This document shows, one piece after another, positions 1 through 9,085 of a stretch of DNA of 49,489 bases. Made by a program: the position numbers and the translations under genes. The notes under the pieces are model-generated. The model was given only the letters and a program-made list of their open reading frames with translations. It did not search any database and was not told the origin of the DNA. This stretch comes from Anaerolineales bacterium (lineage in GTDB: Bacteria; Chloroflexota; Anaerolineae; Anaerolineales; UBA11858), in contig JADHTJ010000017.1 in the NCBI GenBank assembly GCA_016785015.1, positions 1-49,489 on the forward strand. The letters are read 5' to 3'. The number at the start of each line of letters is the position of its first letter. Position 1 is the first letter of the stretch.

Positions 1-238
1 ACTGCTCTACATAACCAAACACCAGCAATTTCAGCATCATCTTGGGATGATAACTGCTGCTTCCGCCTCCCTTGTATTGGGCATACAAAATACTCAGGTC
101 AATCTGTTCAATCGCTTCGTGGATCGTTCGCACTATGTGATCTCGTGGAATCAATTCTTCCAAATCCGCTGGCAACAGACTGGGTTGGCCCATTACGTAG
201 GGCTTGAAGACAACTTTATTGTGTCTGTATTTTTTCAT
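1..238 (-). CDS. IS1182-like transposase, N-terminal part (cut by window edge)
   Basis: Reading the minus strand from ATG at 238 gives an open frame of about 79 codons to the window edge, beginning MKKYRHNKVVFKPYVMGQPS and containing LLPADLEELIPRDHIVRTIHEAI and, near residue 66, YHPKMMLKLLVFGY. This matches the N-terminal DUF772-type region of IS1182/IS5-group DDE transposases as I know them. The catalytic residues would lie outside the window, so integrity cannot be judged. The start lies about 45 bases inside a probable terminal inverted repeat, as expected for an insertion sequence. Confidence 0.8.
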   Translation of the reverse strand, partial: MKKYRHNKVVFKPYVMGQPSLLPADLEELIPRDHIVRTIHEAIEQIDLSILYAQYKGGGSSSYHPKMMLKLLVFGYVEQ

Positions 239-283
239 AGCCCTATTTTATTAAACTTTCCCGTTTTTGAGGAGGGCTAATCC

Positions 284-303
284 AACCTTTTTGGACAGCC
301 CCC
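284..303 (-). mobile_element. Probable terminal inverted repeat of the IS1182-like element
   Basis: Read outward-in on the minus strand, these 20 bases begin GGGGGCTGTCCAAAAAGG, a G-rich end followed by CTGTCC and an A-run. That style is typical of IS1182-family ends. It sits upstream of the transposase start. The matching right end and target duplication lie outside the window, so the exact boundary is inferred. Confidence 0.5.
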
Positions 304-470
304 CAGGGGATGGGTGCATTTTCGACCCACCCCCCAACCCCCTCCCATTTGGGATGGGGAGCTTGTCCCATTGGACTCAAAGTAAGCCAAACCCAAAGAG
401 ACTGGGTAATCGGAGATAAAAAGCGACTGTCAATATTTAGGTAAGCTGGAGATCGGGCAGGAGAATCTTC
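304..470. other. Intergenic, low-complexity C-rich stretch
   Basis: Contains a run of pyrimidine-rich sequence around 326-352 (cccaccccccaacccc and ctcccattt) next to a G-rich complement around 352-361. No open frame, promoter or RNA gene could be supported. It separates the IS end from the decayed gene. Confidence 0.4.
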
Positions 471-975
471 TTGGAACGTTTTGTACGATTAGTATTGCTG
501 ATGCAAATATTCCTGCTCCCCCTGGGTCGCAATCCCAGAGGAATAATTTCACGCGCTAATAGCACCACCGTCTACACCTGGCAATTGGTGCACTGGTCGG
601 ATGCCCAGCCGCTGTGCCTCTTGGAGATCGATCACGAGGGCCTGCCTACCGGGGTGGAAATCTATACTCAATGCGGCGCCGAGCGCTACCAAGACTGGCT
701 CAACACGCCGCCCTGCACGGCTGCCAGCACGGGTGGGGATACATCCGCGCGGGCCAACATATTACCGAAGGAGTGGTCAATGCGGCTGAGTGTTCCCGAC
801 TTGGCCTGCTGGGCGATGGCTATGCCAATCCATGTGGGTTAGAAAAAGCTCGCACCGAAGTCGATACCTGGCAAGACCCTGGAGATTGCTCACCTGCACT
901 TAGAGCCGCAAGTGCAAGTGTCGAGCTTTGGCCTCGCAATGACACACAAAGCGGCAATTAAAGAAAAACTTGCAT
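471..975 (+). pseudogene. Decayed remnant of a secreted Cys-rich protein gene
   Basis: Protein-like signal jumps between frames. In the frame starting at 471 there is VYTWQLVHW, then C..LEIDHEGLPTGVEIY..CG...Y.DWLNTPPC..A.TGGDTS. From about 715 the signal shifts to a second frame with LLGDGYANPCGLEKAR and WQDP. After an in-frame stop at 840-842, the first frame resumes with a plausible LEIAHLHLEPQVQVSSFGLAMT tail to a TGA at 973-975. The Cys/Trp pattern and the GDGYANPCGLE motif resemble secreted proteins I associate with Anaerolineae, but I cannot confirm a family. At least two frameshifts or a stop make it non-functional as read; assembly error is the alternative. It lies directly beside an IS end. 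Confidence 0.45.
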
Positions 976-1046
976 GATTTTAGGGAACTTTTTTGATGGG
1001 AGTGGCGTTTATGGGGTAATCAACCTTCAACCTACCTTTACTACCT

Positions 1047-1059
1047 CAAGGAGGAGAGC
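1047..1059 (+). promoter_or_regulatory. Strong ribosome binding site of the VWA gene
   Basis: AAGGAGGAGAGC immediately precedes ATG 1060 and is a near-perfect Shine-Dalgarno sequence. It fixes the start of the VWA lipoprotein gene. Confidence 0.75.
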
Positions 1060-2742
1060 ATGTCCCGGAAAACTATCTACACCCTAACAACGCTGCTAAC
1101 AACACTAACTTTGGCAACTCTGGCTTGCGGGCTAGGCACCCGCATAGAGAACCAGGCCCCCACCCAAAAATATGAACCGCTCCCTGAAGTGGAGTATCCC
1201 GTTGAAGAAGAATATGTTTCACCTAAAGAAGAATATGTTTCACCCAAAACTGAAGGTGATGATGCCTCGGCAGGTGTTGTTCGTGAAGCAGAAGAATTAT
1301 CCGAGGCGCCTGCTGTTTCGATGCCGTCCCCTACAAGCATGCCACCCATCACGCAGCCCAATGATGAATCTTATCCCGATATGTTCTTTGAGAATTACGG
1401 GATCAACCCTTTTATCGACACTGAAGACGACCACTATTCCACCTTTGCATTGGATGTGGACACAGGATCTTACAGCCTCGCCCGCAGTTATTTGAACCGA
1501 GGCGTTATCACCGATAAAGATGCGATTCGAGTTGAAGAATTCGTCAACTACTTTAAACAGGGCTATTCCTATCCATCAGAGAGAGAAACTTTTACCATTC
1601 ACCTGGACGGCGGTCCAGCTCCCTTCACAGAGAACAATCGCTACCAGATGCTGCGTGTGGGTGTGCAGGGATACGCCGTAGACCCCGAAGATCGCAAAGA
1701 TGTCTCGCTGACCTTTGTGATCGATGTGTCTGGGTCAATGAACATGGAAAACCGCCTTGAGTTGGTCAAACGGGCTTTGGAACTTTTAGTAGAGCAGTTG
1801 GGTCCCAGAGATCAGGTCAGTATCGTGGTTTATGGTTCGACAGCGCACACCATTTTAGAACCCACCCGCGGCAGTGAATACGGAACAATCATGGAAGCTA
1901 TCCGCGCCCTGCAGCCCGAAGGTTCCACAAATGCCGAGGCTGGTCTGCGTGTAGGCTATGAACAAGCCCTACGCGCCTTCAACCCGCACGGCATCAACCG
2001 GGTAATCCTGTGCTCCGACGGCGTCGCCAACGTGGGCAACACAGGCGCAGAATCCATTTGGGAGCAAATCTCAGCCTACGCCAGTGAAGGCATCACTTTG
2101 ACCACCATTGGTTTTGGTATGGGCAACTACAACGACGTGCTTATGGAGCAACTGGCCGATAACGGAGATGGTTTCTACGCCTATGTGGATACTCTCAAAG
2201 AGGCAGAAAACTTGTTTGTTGAGAATCTCACCAGCACCTTGCAAGCCATCGCTATGGATGCCAAAATCCAGGTGGAGTTCAACCCCGAGGTGGTAGCTCG
2301 CTACCGTTTGGTGGGTTTTGAAAACCGCGCCATCGCTGATGAGTCCTTCCGTGACGACCGCGTCGACGCCGGAGAAATCGGCGCCGGGCACAGTGTCACG
2401 GCGCTGTATGAAATCAAACTCCAGGAAGGTGCTCAAGGAAGAATTGCCTCTGTCTTCCTGCGCTGGGAAAACCCCGATACCCACCGTGTAGAAGAGATCA
2501 ACCAAAACATCACCGTGGATAATCTGGCTGACTCATTTCACAAAGCATCTCCTTACTTTCAGTGGGCCGTTATCGTAGCAGAATTTGCAGAAATCTTGCG
2601 AGAGAGTTATTGGGCGCAAGACAGTTCTTTGGCAGATATTTTGGAGGAAGCTCAGTGGGTAAGTTGGTACCTGGATGAGAACTCTGATACGCACGAGTTC
2701 ATCGAGATGGTGCGTCAGGCCCAGATGTTAGTTGAGTATTAG
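1060..2742 (+). CDS. VWA-domain lipoprotein, YfbK type
   Basis: 560 residues. The N-terminus is a lipoprotein signal with lipobox LATLAC (Cys23), so the protein is probably anchored on the outer face of the membrane. A Pro/Glu-rich linker with the duplicated unit EEYVSPK follows (about 50-65). Next is a vWF_A N-terminal domain ([23 protein letters not shown], about 116-140), then a VWA domain whose MIDAS motif DVSGS starts at Asp222 and would bind a divalent metal. The C-terminal part matches DUF3520 style (about 385-560). This architecture is that of the YfbK family, whose ligand is unknown. It stands alone with a strong ribosome binding site, and typA follows 118 bp later with its own promoter-like sequence. 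Confidence 0.88.
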   Translation: MSRKTIYTLTTLLTTLTLATLACGLGTRIENQAPTQKYEPLPEVEYPVEEEYVSPKEEYVSPKTEGDDASAGVVREAEELSEAPAVSMPSPTSMPPITQPNDESYPDMFFENYGINPFIDTEDDHYSTFALDVDTGSYSLARSYLNRGVITDKDAIRVEEFVNYFKQGYSYPSERETFTIHLDGGPAPFTENNRYQMLRVGVQGYAVDPEDRKDVSLTFVIDVSGSMNMENRLELVKRALELLVEQLGPRDQVSIVVYGSTAHTILEPTRGSEYGTIMEAIRALQPEGSTNAEAGLRVGYEQALRAFNPHGINRVILCSDGVANVGNTGAESIWEQISAYASEGITLTTIGFGMGNYNDVLMEQLADNGDGFYAYVDTLKEAENLFVENLTSTLQAIAMDAKIQVEFNPEVVARYRLVGFENRAIADESFRDDRVDAGEIGAGHSVTALYEIKLQEGAQGRIASVFLRWENPDTHRVEEINQNITVDNLADSFHKASPYFQWAVIVAEFAEILRESYWAQDSSLADILEEAQWVSWYLDENSDTHEFIEMVRQAQMLVEY

Positions 2743-2765
2743 GTCGTTTGTGCTTAAACTGCCCC

Positions 2766-2794
2766 TTCTCAAAACCAGCCATATTTGATAGAAT
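2766..2794 (+). promoter_or_regulatory. Candidate sigma70-type promoter of typA
   Basis: TTCTCA (2766-2771), a 17-base spacer, then TAGAAT (2789-2794). Both hexamers fit the consensus moderately. It lies about 70 bases before the typA start and after the stop of the VWA gene. Prediction from sequence only. Confidence 0.4.
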
Positions 2795-2808
2795 TGCAAG
2801 CTTGCGAG

Positions 2809-2836
2809 ACGACCTCGGTCTGTTAGCCGGGGTCGT
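2809..2836 (+). promoter_or_regulatory. Hairpin in the typA leader
   Basis: ACGACCTCGG (2809-2818) pairs with CCGGGGTCGT (2827-2836) through an 8-base loop, with one G-U pair. No U-run follows, so it is not a convincing terminator. It lies between the predicted promoter and the typA start and could stabilise or regulate the leader. Confidence 0.45.
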
Positions 2837-2860
2837 TGTGCGTATGATAGGAATTGAATT

Positions 2861-4714
2861 ATGAAAGTTGAACGAACAGATCTACGAAATATCGCCATCA
2901 TCGCCCATGTTGACCATGGCAAAACCACCTTGGTGGATGGCTTACTCAAACAGGCGCGCGTCTTTCGAGAGAACGAGCAGGTTCTCGAGCGAATCATGGA
3001 CTCAAATGACTTGGAGCGCGAGCGTGGTATCACCATCCTGGCGAAAAATACCGCCATTGAAATTTGGGACGAAACCACCAAGCAACAGGTAAAAATCAAT
3101 ATCGTTGATACGCCCGGCCATGCCGATTTTGGCGGCGAGGTCGAACGGGTGATGAATATGGTCGATGGTGTGTTATTGCTGGTTGACGCAGCCGAAGGTC
3201 CCATGCCGCAAACCCGCTTCGTGCTTAAGAAAGCGTTAGCGATGGGCCACCGCGCCATCGTTGTGATCAACAAAGTTGACCGAACCGGTGCTGACCCCGA
3301 ACGGGTTCTTAACCAAACCTTTGATCTGTTCATCGAGCTGGGTGCCACGGATGAGCAAGCTGACTTTCCTGTCATCTATGCGAACGCGGTTACAGCGCAA
3401 GCTAGTCTGACCCCTGATCTTGGTCCAGATCTACAACCACTCTTCGATGTCATCAAGGAAAATATCTCTGCCCCCCTAGTGGATCCAGATGCCCCGTTGC
3501 AAATGCTGGTTACCACCCTGGGTTACGATGAATACCGCGGCGTTACCGCCGTTGGCCGCATATTTGCCGGGAGGATTGCAGCAGGCCAACAACTGGCTCG
3601 TATTCAAGTGACAGGCGAAATTCTACCTGAACAAGCCCGCTATTTATACGTGCATCAAGGATTAGATCAGGTTGAAGTCGAACAAGCCGAAGCTGGAGAG
3701 ATCATTTCTCTCGCGGGGCTAGAAGGCATTTCCATCGGGGAAACACTGGCCGACCCAGAACATCCCCGGGCCCTGCCATCGATCAAGATCGAGGAGCCCA
3801 CGGTGCACATGTCGTTTGGTGTCAACAAGTCACCATTCTCTGGGCGTGAAGGGCGCTGGGGGACGTCTCGGAAAATCCGCGAACGTTTGTTTGAAGAGCT
3901 GCGTTCCAATGTCGCTTTGCGTGTGGCTGAAACCAACAGCCCAGATACATATTTGGTTTCGGGGCGCGGCGAACTACACTTAGCCATCCTCATCGAAACC
4001 ATGCGCCGTGAAGGATACGAATTTCAGGTATCGCGTCCTAACGTAATTTTGCGCACGGATGCCCAAGGAAAAACTCAAGAACCGTTTGAAGAAGTTTATA
4101 TCGAAACAAACGCAGAGAGCGCGGGAACGATCGTAGAAATGCTAGGTTCGCGCCGCGGAAAAATGTTGGATATGCGCAATCAAGCCGATCAGAGTGTGCT
4201 AATAAAATTTTTGGTTCCTACGCGCGGATTGCTGGGCTTTCGTTCCAACTTCTTAACAGCCACACGCGGCGCTGGCGTGATGCACACTCTCTTCCATGAT
4301 TACATGCCCATGGCTGGTGCTATCAACGGGCGCGCGTCGGGCTCGCTGGTCTCCTGGGAAAACGGTGTTACCACAACCTTCGGATTAAAAAATGCCGAGG
4401 AACGCGGAATGCTGTTCTACGAACCAGGCACGGATGTATATGCTGGTATGGTAGTTGGTGAACATCAGCGCAACGGTGATCTGGATGTCAATGTTTGCAA
4501 GAAAAAACATCTTACCAATATGCGCGCCGCCAGCGCGGATATTGAAGTTCGACTGACTCCGCCCCGCAGAATGAGTTTGGATGATGCCATAGAATATCTA
4601 GCAGATGACGAATTGCTCGAAGTGACCCCTGAGAATTATCGCATCCGCAAACAAATTCTCTCAGCCAAAGAGCGCGGACGACATAACAAGAGCGCCAAGA
4701 AAGCAACCACTTAG
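2861..4714 (+). CDS. typA: Ribosome-associated GTPase TypA/BipA
   Basis: 617 residues, the normal length for the family. Translational GTPase related to EF-G that binds the 70S ribosome and helps 50S assembly and stress adaptation. The G1 loop AHVDHGKT is at residues 15-22, switch region RGITI at 55-59, DTPGH at 83-87, and NKVDR follows in the G4 position. The C-terminal half carries EF-G-like domains III and V and the TypA-specific C-terminal domain (for example [20 protein letters not shown] and [14 protein letters not shown]). ATG 2861 is preceded by AGGAATTG. The gene is monocistronic and converges with the minus-strand lipoprotein gene, with 12 bases between the stops. Confidence 0.97.
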   Translation: MKVERTDLRNIAIIAHVDHGKTTLVDGLLKQARVFRENEQVLERIMDSNDLERERGITILAKNTAIEIWDETTKQQVKINIVDTPGHADFGGEVERVMNMVDGVLLLVDAAEGPMPQTRFVLKKALAMGHRAIVVINKVDRTGADPERVLNQTFDLFIELGATDEQADFPVIYANAVTAQASLTPDLGPDLQPLFDVIKENISAPLVDPDAPLQMLVTTLGYDEYRGVTAVGRIFAGRIAAGQQLARIQVTGEILPEQARYLYVHQGLDQVEVEQAEAGEIISLAGLEGISIGETLADPEHPRALPSIKIEEPTVHMSFGVNKSPFSGREGRWGTSRKIRERLFEELRSNVALRVAETNSPDTYLVSGRGELHLAILIETMRREGYEFQVSRPNVILRTDAQGKTQEPFEEVYIETNAESAGTIVEMLGSRRGKMLDMRNQADQSVLIKFLVPTRGLLGFRSNFLTATRGAGVMHTLFHDYMPMAGAINGRASGSLVSWENGVTTTFGLKNAEERGMLFYEPGTDVYAGMVVGEHQRNGDLDVNVCKKKHLTNMRAASADIEVRLTPPRRMSLDDAIEYLADDELLEVTPENYRIRKQILSAKERGRHNKSAKKATT

Positions 4715-4726
4715 CTTTAGAAGAAT

Positions 4727-7270
4727 CTAGCGTTCATCAGCACCAATATCAGGAGCTGCACCCTGGGGGCGCGAGTCGCCGTCGATGTCGGCAGTCACTT
4801 CAGCCAGTGGCACGGCCTGATCGATGGCAGACGCAGCAGATTCACTCAAATGCAAATCCCCGCTGGGGGCATCCAGGAACCAGCTCAAATCGGCGGCCGT
4901 GATATTCCCCTCCCCAACGCCGGCGGCCCCATCCCGGTCGAGCCAGATATCCAAATTGGTCAGATTATTCACAAAGCGTCCCGATGTATTCGCAAAACGG
5001 GCTTCCATGCTCCACACCAGGGCGCTGTTGGGATGCTGCAAAATGACGGTGTTATGGGCCACCAGCCAATCAGTGGCATAGGCCATCTCAATGGCGACAT
5101 CGTGAGTCATGTCGGTATAGATGAAGTTATTGCGCACAATCCCCCCAATGTGATCGCCCGGCCCGCCGCCAGCATTTCCAAAGGCTATGCCTTGGTAGCA
5201 GTTTAGCAGCGTATTGCGCTCCACAACCGTTCCCGAAGAGCCGTTCCAAAAGAGAATTGTGGGGGCCGGGTCATCCGTGGCCGTGCGGACACGCTCCCAG
5301 CGATTATCTCGCAGCACCCAATTATGGGCATTGTGGGCGCTGATGCCGTTGGTGTAATTATCGGGCGCGCTGGTCGTGTACTCCAGCAACGAGCAGGCTA
5401 AAAGCCCATCATCGCTGCTGTCACCAACGGGATTAACCTTGACCAGTTGGTCGCGGCTATCTACGATGTGCAGGTTGTAGAGCACAGGCCGGTCTGCGCC
5501 CTGGATGGCCACGCCGTGATCATGCGCGTTGCGGATGGTCAAATCGGCAATGGTCACATCGTCCGCCTCGACCATGACCCCAAAATATCCCTCATCCATA
5601 CCGCCAAAATCCAAGATCACATCGTCGCGATCTCCGCTGGCTCCGCGCAGCGAGATGCCGTCGTTGACAATATGCAAGAAATCTCCCATGGGGTAGATGC
5701 CAGATTCGATAAGGATCGTAGTGCCCGGCGAGGCGTCGTGCGCCTGGGCGCGCAGGTCAGCTTCTGTGGAGACAGATACTGTAGGCCCACCAGAGGCGGG
5801 CAGTGGTGGGCAAAAGGAACCAACTCCGGCGGGCGAGGCTGGTTCTGGCAAACTTGAAGTCTCTGCTCCTGCCGATGATGCCGAAGCATCCACTTCAATC
5901 TGGAAAACATGCATCACCGATTTATACTCGTCGGCCAGCCTTTCGATCACGTAAAGCAGTCCGTTAACGCGGTCAAATGACGCTGCGGCAACGATATCAC
6001 GCTTGTAGTTAGCAGGATCTAACTCTGGCGCCAACATGTATTCATCGAGCACCAGAGTAGCATAAGGCTGCGGCTCCCAGCTATCTATCTCGCCGCGGGC
6101 GACAGCCGCCAAATCCGACGGATCGTAGAAGATGATTTGCGCCTGGTAATCTTCCGCCCAGAAGCCGCGGTCATCATAAGGCCATTCGGGAAGATCAGGG
6201 CAGGTGGGTGGATCTTGTTCGGCGCACTCATAATCCCATACGACACCGTTAGCAAAGCCGTACCAGGTGCTGCCAATGGCTTTAGTGCCCACAAAAATCA
6301 GCGCCGATTTGTCCCCTGCGGTCAGCCAGGCTCCACCCAGCCAATGATCGGAGTCCAGGCGGTCATTTACGGCCATTGTCTCATCGCTGACGATTTCGGG
6401 GTTGCCTGGCTCTTGCACCCCATAGCGCAGCAAGGGCGTAATGCTGGTCAATGTGGCTCCCGATGCGGGCGGGTTGCCGTCGTTCCAGGGTCCATATGCG
6501 AACAAGGCTGGACCTCTGCCGCTCCAGGGGCCTTCGCGCGCCCGCCCGGTAGCTAAATACTGCCCTGGGGCATACTCATCGGCCCACTCACGAGGGATTT
6601 CGAAAATATAATCGTTGGTGGTGTAATTGGTATACCCATCGAAGATCCAGGTCCCAACAGGCTGCGGGTTCGATAAATCTAACTCCGCCCAACCATGAGA
6701 AGGCTCGAAAGCCTGGATATGCTGTCCCCAGGCGAAGTGTAATTTATTCGTGGTCTGCTCATACTCAATGCCCAAACGCGGCAGGGCCAGATCTTCGGTG
6801 ATCGCACCACCGGTGATATCGGCGAAAGGCTGCAAGGTATCGGCAAAATTGAGATCGTCCAGGTTCTTGGAGATCACTGGCACGGGGATGCTGATCTCGG
6901 AGACCATCAGCGTATGGTCGTGTCCCACTCCATACAAAGAGCCGGGAAAGCCATCATTGGATCCAGCAGGGTCCCCACCGGGATAATACGTCAGTCCGTG
7001 GCCGCTGTACTCCCAATTGGGATCATCGGGAAGACGGAAAGCCCCCAGGTAAACTAAATCTTCCGGCTGGATGACCTGGCCCGAGGCTGGTTCTTCACTT
7101 TTAGGCGGAACTTCAGATTCCTGTCCAGTTGGTTGCAGCTCCTCGGAGGCGGGTTCTACTCCCTCAGGAGCAGCAACCTCAGGTTCCAGACCAGCAGACC
7201 CCGGCAAATTACACGCCAGAATCAGACTCAAACCGAGCACAATCATCAAAAGGTACTTTCCCCAACGCAT
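4727..7270 (-). CDS. Large two-domain lipoprotein with C-terminal parallel beta-helix
   Basis: 847 residues. The lipoprotein signal ends LILAC (Cys20), followed by a Glu/Pro/Ser-rich linker to about residue 70. Residues about 70-470 form a domain I cannot name, rich in Trp/Tyr/Gly, starting VIQPEDLVYLGAFRLP and containing several acidic Asp/Asn-Gly loops. A second low-complexity linker follows. Residues about 500-847 look like a right-handed parallel beta-helix (PbH1/NosD or lyase-like fold): TILIESGIYPMGDF, ISLRGASGDRDDVILDFGG, VTIADLTIRNAHDHGVAIQGA, then repeated NNF/NTV rungs. The C-terminus GAAPDIGADER is common in secreted beta-helix proteins. A strong ribosome binding site AAGGAGGACACC sits before ATG 7270. 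Probably an extracytoplasmic carbohydrate-binding or -degrading protein; substrate unknown. Confidence 0.8.
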   Translation of the reverse strand: MRWGKYLLMIVLGLSLILACNLPGSAGLEPEVAAPEGVEPASEELQPTGQESEVPPKSEEPASGQVIQPEDLVYLGAFRLPDDPNWEYSGHGLTYYPGGDPAGSNDGFPGSLYGVGHDHTLMVSEISIPVPVISKNLDDLNFADTLQPFADITGGAITEDLALPRLGIEYEQTTNKLHFAWGQHIQAFEPSHGWAELDLSNPQPVGTWIFDGYTNYTTNDYIFEIPREWADEYAPGQYLATGRAREGPWSGRGPALFAYGPWNDGNPPASGATLTSITPLLRYGVQEPGNPEIVSDETMAVNDRLDSDHWLGGAWLTAGDKSALIFVGTKAIGSTWYGFANGVVWDYECAEQDPPTCPDLPEWPYDDRGFWAEDYQAQIIFYDPSDLAAVARGEIDSWEPQPYATLVLDEYMLAPELDPANYKRDIVAAASFDRVNGLLYVIERLADEYKSVMHVFQIEVDASASSAGAETSSLPEPASPAGVGSFCPPLPASGGPTVSVSTEADLRAQAHDASPGTTILIESGIYPMGDFLHIVNDGISLRGASGDRDDVILDFGGMDEGYFGVMVEADDVTIADLTIRNAHDHGVAIQGADRPVLYNLHIVDSRDQLVKVNPVGDSSDDGLLACSLLEYTTSAPDNYTNGISAHNAHNWVLRDNRWERVRTATDDPAPTILFWNGSSGTVVERNTLLNCYQGIAFGNAGGGPGDHIGGIVRNNFIYTDMTHDVAIEMAYATDWLVAHNTVILQHPNSALVWSMEARFANTSGRFVNNLTNLDIWLDRDGAAGVGEGNITAADLSWFLDAPSGDLHLSESAASAIDQAVPLAEVTADIDGDSRPQGAAPDIGADER

Positions 7271-7350
7271 GGTGTCCTCCTTATATTATCATCTGGCTTT
7301 ATTATGACAGTATACAGGAACCGGATTTCAAGAACAATCCCCCTTTGGAT

Positions 7351-8241
7351 TTAGATCAGAAACAGCACTGCTACACCGGCGATTGCAATTGCAGTCCCCA
7401 CAATAACTCCCCAGCCATAGCGCTCCTTAAAAACAAAGTAACTAATCGGAAGCAAAAAGACCGGCGGCAAAGCCATCAGCGTGCTGGCAATGCCGACCTG
7501 GGCGCGCTGGATGGCCAGCATCGAGAACGACACACCCAGAAAGGGGCCAAAAACGGCACCGATCACAATAAATAATAATCCACGACGATTGTTGACCACA
7601 ATTTGAACCGTTTCTTTTGCCTGACCTTGTAATAATGCGATAATCCACAAAACCACCGCCGCACAAATCATGCGGATGATATTCGCAGAGATCGGCGAAA
7701 ACTCACCACCGAGACCATTCTTAGCCAAAATCAAGCCAGACGCCTGGCCAATCGCGCCTGCAAGACCGTAGAGAATTCCGCGGGCATAGTTGGGATTTTC
7801 AGCTTTGTTAGCATCATTTTGTTCCATCACTACCCATACAACTCCCCCTAGAGTGATCAAGACGCCGATAATCTGTACCCATCCCATTTGTTCCCCCAGG
7901 AATATCCAGGCCAAAAAGGCGGCAAAGATCGGGACCAGGCTCATCATCAACATCGAGAGGCGAGGTCCAATCCACACAAATGCCTGGAACAGAAATACAT
8001 CCCCTAACACAAGGCCAACCACGCCAGAGAGTCCCAGCCATAACCAACGATGGGGTTCTGCGTAGAGCGGTATTGGGATGCCCAATGTGATCCAATGCGT
8101 GATGCCCAAAAATACAATTGCAAAGAGCAAGCGTGTGCGGTTGAGCACAATCGAACCAACGCGTCGTCCGGCGAGAGTGAGAAAAACCGAGCCGAAAGAA
8201 AAAGCTAATGAAGTTCCTAAAGCAGCCAGTTCACCAATCAT
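7351..8241 (-). CDS. DMT-superfamily transporter, EamA type
   Basis: 296 residues from ATG 8241, which has GGGGA at good spacing; an in-frame TTG four codons upstream is a weaker start. Two homologous EamA halves of about 140 residues give about ten membrane segments, each half ending in a pattern such as LGEQMGWVQIIGVLITLGGVV or FKERYGWGVIVGTAIAIAGVAVLFL. Family members export amino acids, nucleobases or other metabolites; the substrate cannot be told from sequence. It follows the sugar-transferase gene on the same strand after a 132-base repeat-bearing gap, so it may or may not be cotranscribed. Confidence 0.88.
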   Translation of the reverse strand: MIGELAALGTSLAFSFGSVFLTLAGRRVGSIVLNRTRLLFAIVFLGITHWITLGIPIPLYAEPHRWLWLGLSGVVGLVLGDVFLFQAFVWIGPRLSMLMMSLVPIFAAFLAWIFLGEQMGWVQIIGVLITLGGVVWVVMEQNDANKAENPNYARGILYGLAGAIGQASGLILAKNGLGGEFSPISANIIRMICAAVVLWIIALLQGQAKETVQIVVNNRRGLLFIVIGAVFGPFLGVSFSMLAIQRAQVGIASTLMALPPVFLLPISYFVFKERYGWGVIVGTAIAIAGVAVLFLI

Positions 8242-8269
8242 TTGTATCCCCAAGTTAAGAGTTTGAAAT

Positions 8270-8394
8270 TATGAGTTGCAAGTTGCAAGTTTCTAGTGTC
8301 ATGTAATGAGATGCCCATGCCGTGTGATGTAGGGTAACTGGATATACACTGACCACTAATGACTGACCACTAATCACTGTCCACCACCCACTGT
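8270..8394. repeat. Short imperfect direct repeats in an intergenic gap
   Basis: gttgcaa occurs twice at 8275-8289, and the 13-base unit ctgaccactaatg/c occurs in tandem around 8350-8378, followed by further actg-type units. Similar gaccac/ctgacc units recur at 48920-48990. These look like genome-wide low-complexity spacer repeats; no function is claimed. Confidence 0.5.
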
Positions 8395-9009
8395 TCCATT
8401 TCCCATAAACTCTTCGGCAGTGGCATGGCCAGGCTGGCTGATACCTTCACGCTTGATTACCTTCCACAGGGTCAAAGCCAAAATCTTTATATCCAACCAA
8501 AGCGACCAGTTATCAACATACCAGACATCCAAACGAAATTTATCTTCCCAGGAGAGCACATTGCGCCCATTGATTTGCGCCCATCCAGTGATCCCTGGCA
8601 GCACATCATGTCTGCGGGCTTGCTCTGGGGAATAACGGTTAAGGTATTGCACTAAAAGAGGGCGCGGTCCCACCAGGCTCATTTCACCACGTAACACATG
8701 GAAGACTTCTGGTAATTCGTCAAGGCTGCTGCCGCGCAAGATTCTTCCCAGCCGAGTAAGGCGCTGCGCATCAGGAAGCAAATTGCCTTCTTGATCACGT
8801 TCGTCGGTCATACTACGAAATTTATATACTTTGAATAACTCTCCCCGATAACCAGGTCTGACCTGACTAAAGAGAATTGGCTTCCCATGATTCAATCGCA
8901 CCAAAATTGCTACCAGAAGCAATATCGGCGATATTACAAGCAATCCTGGAATTGTCAAAACCAAATCGAAGATTCTCTTAGAGGCCGGAACACCTTCTGG
9001 AGAAAACAT
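8374..9009 (-). CDS. Monotopic sugar-1-phosphate transferase (PglC/WcaJ-like)
   Basis: 211 residues, the size of the minimal PglC-type catalytic unit without the long WcaJ N-terminal membrane domain. One re-entrant membrane helix (about 13-36, DLVLTIPGLLVISPILLLVAIL) is followed by the signature KVYKFRSMTDER, the catalytic Asp-Glu region SLDELPEVFHVLRGEMSLVGPRPLL, and GITGWAQINGRN. The family transfers a phospho-sugar from a UDP-sugar to undecaprenyl phosphate, the first membrane step of glycan or glycoprotein assembly. It is divergent from a DegT-type aminotransferase, a partnership seen in amino-sugar (bacillosamine-like) pathways. No glycosyltransferase cluster is attached here. Confidence 0.9.
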   Translation of the reverse strand: MFSPEGVPASKRIFDLVLTIPGLLVISPILLLVAILVRLNHGKPILFSQVRPGYRGELFKVYKFRSMTDERDQEGNLLPDAQRLTRLGRILRGSSLDELPEVFHVLRGEMSLVGPRPLLVQYLNRYSPEQARRHDVLPGITGWAQINGRNVLSWEDKFRLDVWYVDNWSLWLDIKILALTLWKVIKREGISQPGHATAEEFMGNGTVGGGQ

Positions 9010-9018
9010 GCCGAGATT

Positions 9019-9047
9019 TTATCATCATCGGGCAGTTATGGTATGAT
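9019..9047 (+). promoter_or_regulatory. Candidate promoter of the DegT-type aminotransferase gene
   Basis: TTATCA (9019-9024), 17 bases, TATGAT (9042-9047), ending about 39 bases before the chosen TTG start. It lies in the 76-base divergent gap with the sugar transferase. Sequence prediction only. Confidence 0.45.
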
Positions 9048-9085
9048 TCCGGCGATAAAAATTCCCACGAAAGAAAGGGCCCAAT

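Noticed and set aside
5447-5857. 136-codon plus-strand frame inside the beta-helix lipoprotein gene
   Set aside because: Shadow frame opposite a real gene with clear signal peptide and fold.
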